64,000 bases of DNA. It comes from DASQGA01 sp963762085 (lineage in GTDB: Bacteria > Actinomycetota > Thermoleophilia > Gaiellales > Gaiellaceae). The notes under the pieces are model-generated. The model had not been told where the DNA came from and did no database searches. It worked only from the letters and a program-made list of their open reading frames with translations. The stretch covers positions 1 to 64,000 of the forward strand of contig CAVXJD010000007.1 of NCBI GenBank assembly GCA_963762085.1, given 5' to 3'. The position numbers and the translations under genes are program-made. Every line of letters starts with the position of its first letter. Within the stretch, counting starts at the first letter, position 1. Below are positions 39,233-46,189 of the stretch, one piece after another.

Positions 39233-39820
39233 GTGCCGTTGAGCCCGGAAGCAAATGAAGCAGGTGAGTCGCCTTGGACGCCCGCCGTGCTCGACCTGCT
39301 CCGCGACTGGACCGCCCGGGCAGCGAGCAGCTCTGCCGGTCACTACTCGACCGCCCACAGCCTGTCGAGAAGGAACATCATGCTCGGCGTCCCGGTCGTG
39401 GTCCTCACGACCTTCATCGGAACGAGCGTCTTTGCCACCCTCCAGGATGACATCGGCACGAGCCTCAAGATCTTCGTCGGCGTCATCAGCGTCGCGGCCG
39501 CAGTGCTCGCCAGCCTGCAGACCTTTCTGCGGTTCGGGGAGCGATCCGAGAAGCATCGCGTTGCGGGCGAGAGCTGGGCAGCGCTTCGGAGAGAGATCGA
39601 CGAGATGCTCGCCCTTCATCCGACGTATCTCGCCGCCCGCGGCGATCCCAAGAGCTACCTCGACGACCTCCGTAAGAGGATGGACGACACTGCCGCGCTC
39701 TCGCCGGCTCTCGGGGACCGCCAGTGGGGTCTCCTCAAGGAGGAGCTGCCCGTACCGAGCGAGGCTCTGGACGTACCGAGCGAGGCTCCGGACGCGGCTC
39801 GTACAACCGGTACTGCCTAG
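39233..39820 (+). CDS. SLATT-domain two-TM protein
   Basis: About 195 residues. A helical segment (LLRDWTARAASSSAGHYSTAH) precedes two transmembrane helices (IMLGVPVVVLTTFIGTSVFA; IFVGVISVAAAVLASLQTFL), then a conserved helix FGERSEKHRVAGESWAALRREIDEML. This order is that of SLATT (SMODS- and SLOG-associated 2TM effector) domains, predicted pore-forming effectors in nucleotide-signal defence systems. No SMODS nucleotidyltransferase or SLOG gene is nearby. The start is uncertain: TTG at 39200 or GTG at 39233. The C-terminus contains two VPSEA repeats. Confidence 0.68.
   Translation: MPLSPEANEAGESPWTPAVLDLLRDWTARAASSSAGHYSTAHSLSRRNIMLGVPVVVLTTFIGTSVFATLQDDIGTSLKIFVGVISVAAAVLASLQTFLRFGERSEKHRVAGESWAALRREIDEMLALHPTYLAARGDPKSYLDDLRKRMDDTAALSPALGDRQWGLLKEELPVPSEALDVPSEAPDAARTTGTA
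39752..39793 (+). repeat. 21-bp tandem duplication inside SLATT gene
   Basis: Two adjacent 21-bp copies (39752-39772 and 39773-39793) differing at one base encode VPSEALD and VPSEAPD near the C-terminus of the SLATT protein. The in-frame unit suggests slippage-driven length variation of the tail. Confidence 0.85.
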
Positions 39821-39871
39821 GTCCTGAGCGCCGAACAGCCCTTCCCTCGCAACGCCGACGAGAGCGAGGCC

Positions 39872-41575
39872 ATGCGGATCCTGGGCGTCGATGTCGGTGG
39901 GACGTTTACCGACGCGGTCCTGTTCGAGGACGGGCAGGTGCGGGCGGCGAAGGTGCCGACCGCGAAGCGGCAGGAGGATTCCGTTCTCGCGGCGGCGCGC
40001 GCGGTCGGGGCCGACGCGGTCGAGGCGTTCCGGCACGGGACGACGATTGCGACGAACGCGCTGCTCGAGCGCAAGGGCGCGCGCACGGCATTCGTCACGA
40101 CCGCCGGGTTCGAGCACCTGCTCCACCTCCGCCGCCAGAATCGCGCTCACCTCTACCGGCTCTGCGCCGACCATCCCGAGCCGCTCGTGCCGCTCGAGCG
40201 CTGCCACGGCGTGCGCGGGCGGATCGGCCCGGAGGGTGTCATCGAGCCGCTCGGCCCCGTTCCGGACGTCGACGCGGACGCGATCGCCGTCTGCCTGCTC
40301 TTCTCGTTTCGCGACCCGAGCCACGAGGTGGCGGTCGCAGAGGAGTTGCGGCGTCGTCATCCGGACGCGCACGTCGTCGCCTCATGCGAGGTTGCGCCAG
40401 AGTTTCGCGAGTACGAGCGCGCCTCGACGGCCGCGGCAGACGCCTACCTCGGCCCGCTCGTCTCGCGCTACCTCGACGGGCTCCGCGACCTGAACCCGCT
40501 TGTGATGACCTCCGCCGGCGGTCTGGTCACGATCGACGAGGCACGTGCCGCAGCGCTGCTCCTCTCCGGTCCGGCTGCAGGTGTCGTCGGAGCCGCTCGA
40601 GTGGCGCGGCTCGCGGGCGTCGAAAACGCGCTGGCGTTCGACATGGGCGGCACCTCCACCGATGTCTGCGCGATCGTCGGCGGAGAGGCCGAGCGCTCGT
40701 CGGAGCGCTTCGTCGGCGGCCTGCCGATCAGGCTCCCGAGCGTCGACGTGCACACGGTCGGCGCGGGTGGCGGCTCGATCGTCTGGCGCGATGCAGGCGG
40801 CGCCCTGCGCGTCGGCCCCGAAAGCGCCGGCGCCGAGCCGGGGCCCGCCTGCTATGGCCGCGGCGGCACGCGTCCGACTGTGACCGATGCGAACCTGCTA
40901 CTCGGCCGCCTGCCTCCCCGACTCGCGGGTGGACTGGAGCTTGACCGCACCGCCGCCGAGCGCGCCCTCGACGGGCTCGACCCGATGGCGGTGATCGAGG
41001 TCGTGAACGCCGAGATGCTGCGGGCGCTGCGCGTCGTCTCGGTCGAGCGCGGCCACGACCCGCGCGACTTCGCCCTCGTCGCCTACGGCGGCGCCGGCGC
41101 GCTACATGCATGCGCTCTCGCGGAGGAGTTGGAGATGCGCACGGTTCTCGTGCCGGAGGCGGCCGGCGTTCTCTCCGCGCTCGGGCTCGTCGCAAGCGAC
41201 GAGCGCCGGATCCACGTCCGCTCGTACGTCGTGCCGCTCGACGAGGCGGGCGAGCTGCCGGCCGACGGCGAGGCCGACGTCCGCTACCGCGGCCAGTCGT
41301 TCGAGCTCACGGTGCCCCTCGGCGGCGACCTGGCCGAGGCGTTCCACCGCGCCCATGAGGAGCGCTACGGCTTCGCGGACGGCGAGCGCGAGCTCGAGCT
41401 GGTCGCCGTTCGCACCGCGGACGTCACTCCCGCGCCCAACCTTGACCTGCGCGCCTCGGAGCGCCGAGCCGCGACCGGCCCGGCGCTGCTCGAGCTTCCC
41501 GGTGCAACCTGCTGGGTGCCCGAGGGCTGGAGCGGCCAGACCGACCGGCACGGGACGTTGGTGTTGAGCCGATGA
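39872..41575 (+). CDS. Hydantoinase/oxoprolinase family subunit A
   Basis: 567-residue member of the HyuA/5-oxoprolinase-alpha family, ATP-dependent amidohydrolases of hydantoins or 5-oxoproline. The actin-like fold starts ILGVDVGGTFTDAVLF; FRHGTTIATNALLER, LTFDMGG-type AFDMGGTSTDV, GAGGGSIVWRDAGG and AEPGPACYGRGG are conserved. It is shorter than the usual roughly 680 residues, mainly at the C-terminus. Its stop overlaps the subunit B start (ATGA), so the two form a complex from one transcript. The exact substrate is unknown. Confidence 0.9.
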   Translation: MRILGVDVGGTFTDAVLFEDGQVRAAKVPTAKRQEDSVLAAARAVGADAVEAFRHGTTIATNALLERKGARTAFVTTAGFEHLLHLRRQNRAHLYRLCADHPEPLVPLERCHGVRGRIGPEGVIEPLGPVPDVDADAIAVCLLFSFRDPSHEVAVAEELRRRHPDAHVVASCEVAPEFREYERASTAAADAYLGPLVSRYLDGLRDLNPLVMTSAGGLVTIDEARAAALLLSGPAAGVVGAARVARLAGVENALAFDMGGTSTDVCAIVGGEAERSSERFVGGLPIRLPSVDVHTVGAGGGSIVWRDAGGALRVGPESAGAEPGPACYGRGGTRPTVTDANLLLGRLPPRLAGGLELDRTAAERALDGLDPMAVIEVVNAEMLRALRVVSVERGHDPRDFALVAYGGAGALHACALAEELEMRTVLVPEAAGVLSALGLVASDERRIHVRSYVVPLDEAGELPADGEADVRYRGQSFELTVPLGGDLAEAFHRAHEERYGFADGERELELVAVRTADVTPAPNLDLRASERRAATGPALLELPGATCWVPEGWSGQTDRHGTLVLSR

Positions 41576-43035
41576 TCCCTGTCGAGTTGCAAGTGATCGG
41601 GGCCGCGCTTCGCGCCGTCGCGGAGGAGATGGCGGCAGCGCTCGTCCGCGCCGCGTTCTCACCGAACATCAAGGAGCGCCGGGACTCCTCGACGGCGCTC
41701 TTCGACGAGCGCGGCGCGATGGTGACGCAGGCCGAGAGCATCCCCGTTCATCTCGGCGCGATGCCCGAGGCAGTAGCAGCGGTGATGAGCCACGATCCGG
41801 GCCCTGACGACGTCTTCATCCTGAATGACCCCTACGCGGGCGGGACGCACCTTCCCGACCTGACGCTCGTCTCGCGCACAGAGCTCGGCTTCGCGGTCAC
41901 GCGCGCTCATCACGCCGATGTCGGAGGCGTCGAGCCGGGGAGCCTGCCGGCCGGCTCGCGCCGGCTCGATGAGGAGGGTGTCATCATCCCGCCGACCCGG
42001 CTCGACGCGGAAGTGCTCGAGCGCCTGGTCGTGCAGATGCGCAATCCCGATGAGCGCCGCGGCGACCTGCGGGCGCAGCTCGCGGCACACCGGCTGGCGG
42101 CGAGTCGCGTGACCGCGCTTTGCGCACGCTATGGCCGTGACCGCGTCACCGCCGCGATGGACGAGCTGCTCGCCTACTCAGAACGGCGGGTTCGGGTGGC
42201 GCTCGCGGCGCTGCCCGACGGCCGCGCCGAGGCTATCGACGTCCTGGAGACCAACGACGGCGAGCTCGAGCTGCGCGCGGCGGTCACAGTCGCGGGCGAC
42301 GAGATCGAGTTCGACTTCTCCGGCACGGCATCGCAGCACGACGGCAACCTCAACTGCCCGCTCGCGGTGACGCGCTCGGCCTGTTTCTTCGTCGTACGCT
42401 GCCTCACGGATCCGGAGCTGCCCGCGTCGGCCGGCGCCTTCGTGCCCGTGACGGTGCGCGCTCCGGAGGGGTCGCTCGTGAACGCACGCCGACCCGCGGC
42501 GGTCGCGGCCGGCAACACCGAGACCTCCTCGCGCATCGTCGACGTCCTCTTCCGCGCGCTCGGGCTCGCGCAGGGGCAGGGGACGATGAACAACGTCGTC
42601 CTCGGCAACAAGCGCTTCACGTACTACGAGACGATCGGCGGCGGCCAGGGCGCGTGCGCGGACGCGGACGGGCCGAGTGGAGTGCACGTAGCGATGTCGA
42701 ACACGCTCAATACTCCTATCGAGGCGCTCGAGCTTGCCTATCCGCTCCGGGTCCAGCGGTATGCATTGCGGCCGGGAACGGGCGGCGCCGGCCTACACCG
42801 CGGCGGCGATGGCGTGGTGCGCGAGCTGCGCGTACTGGAGCGGTGCCGCCTCTCACTCCTGACCCAACGGCGGAGGTGCGCGCCACAGGGTGCCGCCGGC
42901 GGGAGCGAAGGTGCGGTCGGTCGCAACTTGCTGAACGGCAAAGAGCTGCGGCCCTTCGCGACGCAAGACCTCGAGCCGGGCGACGTTCTGGCGATCGAGA
43001 CCCCGGGCGGCGGCGGCTACGGCGTACTCCCATGA
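41572..43035 (+). CDS. Hydantoinase/oxoprolinase family subunit B
   Basis: 487-residue HyuB partner. Diagnostic segments are SPNIKERRDSSTALFD, NDPYAGGTHLPDLTL, the metal-binding-like HHADVGGVEPGS, DFSGTASQHDGNLN, ETIGGGQGA and GGAGLHRGGDGVVREL. With subunit A it should hydrolyse N-carbamyl or cyclic amide substrates, ATP-dependently. It is followed by a strong hairpin terminator, so the operon ends here. Confidence 0.9.
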   Translation: MIPVELQVIGAALRAVAEEMAAALVRAAFSPNIKERRDSSTALFDERGAMVTQAESIPVHLGAMPEAVAAVMSHDPGPDDVFILNDPYAGGTHLPDLTLVSRTELGFAVTRAHHADVGGVEPGSLPAGSRRLDEEGVIIPPTRLDAEVLERLVVQMRNPDERRGDLRAQLAAHRLAASRVTALCARYGRDRVTAAMDELLAYSERRVRVALAALPDGRAEAIDVLETNDGELELRAAVTVAGDEIEFDFSGTASQHDGNLNCPLAVTRSACFFVVRCLTDPELPASAGAFVPVTVRAPEGSLVNARRPAAVAAGNTETSSRIVDVLFRALGLAQGQGTMNNVVLGNKRFTYYETIGGGQGACADADGPSGVHVAMSNTLNTPIEALELAYPLRVQRYALRPGTGGAGLHRGGDGVVRELRVLERCRLSLLTQRRRCAPQGAAGGSEGAVGRNLLNGKELRPFATQDLEPGDVLAIETPGGGGYGVLP

Positions 43036-43071
43036 CTCCGCCTCCTCGTCGTGGGCCTCACGCTAAGAGCG

Positions 43072-43099
43072 AACCGGCCGGCGCGAGGGCCGGCCGGTT
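43072..43099. terminator. Bidirectional hairpin terminator
   Basis: AACCGGCCGGC (43072-43082) pairs perfectly with GCCGGCCGGTT (43089-43099) around a 6-nt loop, followed by CCGTTCCTCTCC. It lies between the convergent hydantoinase operon and the DUF378 gene, so it can serve both. The T-tract is weak, as is usual in high-GC actinobacteria. Confidence 0.75.
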
Positions 43100-43114
43100 C
43101 CGTTCCTCTCCGTA

Positions 43115-43354
43115 CTAAGCGTGCGAGACGTGAGGGTCGCGGCTCCAGCGGCGGCGGATGGCCGCCTGCTGGAGGATCTGATAGACGGCGGCGACGCCGA
43201 CGAGGCCATAGATGACACGGCTAGCCGCATTCGTCTCCCCGAAGTCGAGACCGAAGACCGTAGCGACGAGGTCGAATTCGGCCAGGGCGACTAGGCCCCA
43301 GTTCACTCCTCCGACGATCAAAAGCACCGCCGCGAGAATGTCCAACTTCTTCAT
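43115..43354 (-). CDS. DUF378 small membrane protein
   Basis: 79 residues with two helices (LDILAAVLLIVGGVNWGLVAL and VIYGLVGVAAVYQIL), matching DUF378/YuzA. Function unknown. An excellent RBS (AAAGGAGGAG) precedes the ATG, and a good promoter lies further upstream. It is divergent from the CarH-like regulator, which probably controls it. Confidence 0.88.
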   Translation of the reverse strand: MKKLDILAAVLLIVGGVNWGLVALAEFDLVATVFGLDFGETNAASRVIYGLVGVAAVYQILQQAAIRRRWSRDPHVSHA

Positions 43355-43386
43355 TCACTCCTCCTTTGTCGAGTTTATGTCCAGAC

Positions 43387-43428
43387 TTTGTACAGGATGA
43401 CGATTCCCCTGTCAAGTGTGTGTATAAA
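43387..43428. promoter_or_regulatory. Divergent promoter/operator region between DUF378 and CarH-like gene
   Basis: On the minus strand a -35 TTGACA (43410-43415 complement), 17-nt spacer and -10 TACAAA (43387-43392 complement) point to DUF378. On the plus strand a TATAAA box lies at 43423-43428 toward the regulator. A TTTGTACA element (43387-43394) overlaps the minus-strand -10; TTGTACA/TGTACA half-sites are typical of B12-dependent CarH/LitR operators. Binding is inferred. Confidence 0.62.
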
Positions 43429-43457
43429 CATCGTCTCGATTCTGTAAGGTAGCACCC

Positions 43458-44351
43458 GTGAGCAAAGGGCATGTGCGAATCGGGGAGCTGAGTCGGCGCG
43501 TCGGCGTCAGCCCAGAGCTCCTGCGCGCGTGGGAGCTCCGCTACGGGCTGCTACAGCCGACCCGTTCGACCGGCGGTTTTCGGCTCTACTCGGAGCCGGA
43601 CGAAGAGCGAATCAGGCGCATGCGCGCCTATCAGGATCAGGGCCTTTCCGCTGCTGAGGCAGCCAGGCTCGCGCTCGAAGGGACGAGCGACGAGCGCCAC
43701 GGAACGAACGCGGCGGTGCCGGACTCACGCTCCCTCGCAGAAGCGCTCGAGCGCTTTGACGAGCCCGCGGCCCAAGCGGTTTTCGACTGGGCGCTCGCGA
43801 CCCTGAGCCTCGACGCGCTCCTACGCGATCTCCTCATCCCCTACCTGCACGACCTCGGCGAACGCTGGGAGGCCGGTACTGCGAGCGTTGCGCAGGAGCA
43901 TTTTGCGACCAGCGTGGTACGAGGACGTCTGCTTGGCCTGGCCCGCGGCTGGGGACAAGGCGCAGGCCCGCTTGCCGTTCTGGCTTGCGCACCGGGCGAG
44001 CTGCACGACTTGCCGCTGATCGTTTTCGGTCTTGCACTGCACGCACGCGGCTGGCGGGTCACGTATCTCGGACCGGATACGCCTGTCGGAACGCTGCTCG
44101 ACACGGCGCAAGCGCTCAAGCCGAAGCTGGTGGTGGTCAGCGCCACCACCCCGCGACATCTCTCCCGGGTTCGGACCGAGCTCGGCAAGCTCGCGAAGAC
44201 GGCGCCACTCGCGGTGGCCGGAGCCGGGGCGACGACCGCTCTTGCCAAATCGGTTGGCGCCGCCTTGCTCTCTCAGGACCCAGTGAGGGAGGCCGACCGG
44301 GTGGCGTCCCAACCGGACACCCAAGCCCTCGCATCTCCACGTCTGCCGTGA
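43458..44351 (+). CDS. CarH/LitR-like B12-binding MerR regulator, probable photoreceptor
   Basis: 297 residues. A MerR winged helix (residues 5-75, RIGELSRRVGVSPELLRAWELRYGLL) is followed by a helical cobalamin-capping domain and a Rossmann B12 domain. The W-x9-E-H motif of CarH is exact (W137, E147, H148) and the lower axial ligand His is in PGELHDLP (H183), followed by VTYLGPDTPVGTLL. Known CarH proteins use adenosylcobalamin as a light sensor and repress carotenoid genes in the dark. Here the obvious target is its own promoter and divergent DUF378. GTG start. Confidence 0.87.
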   Translation: MSKGHVRIGELSRRVGVSPELLRAWELRYGLLQPTRSTGGFRLYSEPDEERIRRMRAYQDQGLSAAEAARLALEGTSDERHGTNAAVPDSRSLAEALERFDEPAAQAVFDWALATLSLDALLRDLLIPYLHDLGERWEAGTASVAQEHFATSVVRGRLLGLARGWGQGAGPLAVLACAPGELHDLPLIVFGLALHARGWRVTYLGPDTPVGTLLDTAQALKPKLVVVSATTPRHLSRVRTELGKLAKTAPLAVAGAGATTALAKSVGAALLSQDPVREADRVASQPDTQALASPRLP

Positions 44352-44511
44352 CTGCGGCTGATGGCGCGTAGCAACTCGGAAGTGCGGGCTTGCAGTCGAG
44401 CGGCACAACGCGGCGCGCGAGCACCCGTAAGACAGAGCGTCGAACCCGGCCCTTGGCCATCTGAGGTTCCAAGCGCCGATACCATCTCGGCGCCAGCGCG
44501 CCGCGCCCGTA

Positions 44512-46056
44512 CTACGGGACGTTGGTGACGTTTTCTCCGTTCAGGGCCACGTCAAGGCCGGCGCCGCCGTCAATCGTGTCGGTGCCTGCGCCCCCATCGA
44601 GCGTGTCGTTGCCGTCGCCGCCCTGGATGAGGTCGTCGCCGTCGCCACCGTTGATCGTGTCGTTGCCCTGGCTGCCGACGAGGATGTCGCCGTCATCGCC
44701 CCCGTCTAGCGTCAGGAGGACACTGGTGCTCGCAAGGCCGGAGGCGCTAATGAGGTCGGCCCCAGCCAAGGCGTTGACCGTCAACGTGTCATTGGCCGGC
44801 TCGGAGCTCGCGATCGTGACGGTCAGGGACGGCCGGGTGAGCGTGACGGACCCGGCACCGCCTGCGATGTTCATCACATCCACCCCGGTCGTGCTGTTGA
44901 CGATCACCGCGTCGGCCGCGCCGACCCCGACGTCGAGAGTGACGGCGTCCACGTCGGTCGCGGACAGATCGTGGACCGTGATCGAGTCGGCGCCGCCAAG
45001 CGCGTTCAGAACAAGGCTCTCGACGTCGTCCGTGTCCATAACGATGTTGCCGAGGTTGCGCGTGAAGGACAGTCGACCCCCGTTGGCCGACGCCGCGAAG
45101 ACCTCCGCGTTGGCTGAGCCGTTGAAGTGCAGTGTGTCCTGGTCGGCCTGGCCCTCGACGATGTCGCTGCCATCGCCCGGGTCCCAGACGAAGCTGTCGG
45201 TCCCGCCACCGAGCAACGCGGTGTCGGGTCCCTGGTTGCCGTCGACCGTGTCGTTGTCGGCCCCACCGATCAGGATGTCAGCCCCGTCGCCGCCGTTCAG
45301 GGTGTCGTTGGCCGCGCCCCCGTTCAGGGTCAGCCGAATCAGGCCGGCGACGGCGCCCCCGGAGAGCGTGTCGCCCCCGCCGAGGCCGTTGACGCGGAGG
45401 CTCTCGACATCCACGAGGTCCAGGCCGCCGGTCACGGCCACGTGCCCGGCCGTTGCCGGGGCGACGGCGATCGAGTCGGAGCCGCTCGTCCCGTTGACCG
45501 TTACGACATCCGTGCTCGTCCCGCCCAGGATCCGATCCGAACCGTCACCCGGGTTCCACTTGACCGTGTCGTCCCCGGCACCGAGAAGCATCCGATCGGC
45601 TCCGCGGTTACCGTCGATCGTGTCGTTTCCGGCCCCGCCGTTCAAGACCTCGGCAAAAGACCCGCCGAGCAGCACGTCGCGGCCGGCCCGACCGTTCAGG
45701 GTCGTCCTCTCGGCGTTCGTAAACGCCCCTTTCCGCTCGTCGATCCTGAGACGGTCGTTGCCACGCCCCGCGTTCACGACGATCCTCGTGAATCTGTTGC
45801 GTAGGAAGGAGAAGTCGGCAGACCCGTTGTCCCGCACGTCGACCACGAGCCGCCCGCCCGCATTCAGCCGGAGAGCGATCCTCTCGCCCGCGGGAGTTCC
45901 GGTCACCGTCAGCGTGCCGCGGTTTACAGACGCCTTGACCGCCGCCTGCGCTCCTTCCGCGAGACCGAAACCGGTCGCCAGGATCCCCCCGACGAGCAAG
46001 AGGCAGGTAGCCGCCGGCCCCCGGCGGCAAGCGGAGCCCTGGACGCGTGTCCCCAT
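44512..46056 (-). CDS. Secreted RTX-type calcium-binding repeat protein
   Basis: 514 residues from ATG 46056, with a signal peptide (CLLLVGGILATGFGLAEGAQAA) and then repeated glycine/aspartate nonapeptides of the GGxGxDx(L/I/V)x kind, concentrated at about 165-235, 285-330 and 450-505 (for example NGGAGNDTIDG, GGDGDDLIQGG). These bind Ca2+ and fold as beta-rolls outside the cell. No catalytic domain is visible, so this looks like a surface or adhesion protein, not a toxin. It is divergent from the TIR-WD40 gene. Confidence 0.85.
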   Translation of the reverse strand: MGTRVQGSACRRGPAATCLLLVGGILATGFGLAEGAQAAVKASVNRGTLTVTGTPAGERIALRLNAGGRLVVDVRDNGSADFSFLRNRFTRIVVNAGRGNDRLRIDERKGAFTNAERTTLNGRAGRDVLLGGSFAEVLNGGAGNDTIDGNRGADRMLLGAGDDTVKWNPGDGSDRILGGTSTDVVTVNGTSGSDSIAVAPATAGHVAVTGGLDLVDVESLRVNGLGGGDTLSGGAVAGLIRLTLNGGAANDTLNGGDGADILIGGADNDTVDGNQGPDTALLGGGTDSFVWDPGDGSDIVEGQADQDTLHFNGSANAEVFAASANGGRLSFTRNLGNIVMDTDDVESLVLNALGGADSITVHDLSATDVDAVTLDVGVGAADAVIVNSTTGVDVMNIAGGAGSVTLTRPSLTVTIASSEPANDTLTVNALAGADLISASGLASTSVLLTLDGGDDGDILVGSQGNDTINGGDGDDLIQGGDGNDTLDGGAGTDTIDGGAGLDVALNGENVTNVP

Positions 46057-46189
46057 CCGAGATCGATGATCGTCCTTCCGAGTCCTTTTGTCCAGGGTGC
46101 GAGTTTGCCGCCAGGTGGCGCTAACGTGACTCCATGATGCTCGGCCACCTTCGGGAGGCATCGGAGAGGACGGCGGGGGTGACATCGGC

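Noticed and set aside
38723..39820. Single HIRAN-SLATT fusion protein
   Set aside because: The linking 40 residues are low-complexity Arg/Pro, whereas shifting at 39110 restores a natural HIRAN end and stop at 39194.
44512..46056. RTX repeats as a haemolysin-type toxin
   Set aside because: No lipase, protease or pore-forming domain and no type I secretion genes nearby; only Ca2+-binding repeats and a signal peptide.
44522..46069. 515-codon plus-strand ORF opposite the RTX-repeat gene
   Set aside because: Composition is Pro/Ser/Arg repeats produced by reading the Gly-Asp repeats backwards; the minus frame has a signal peptide and RTX motifs.
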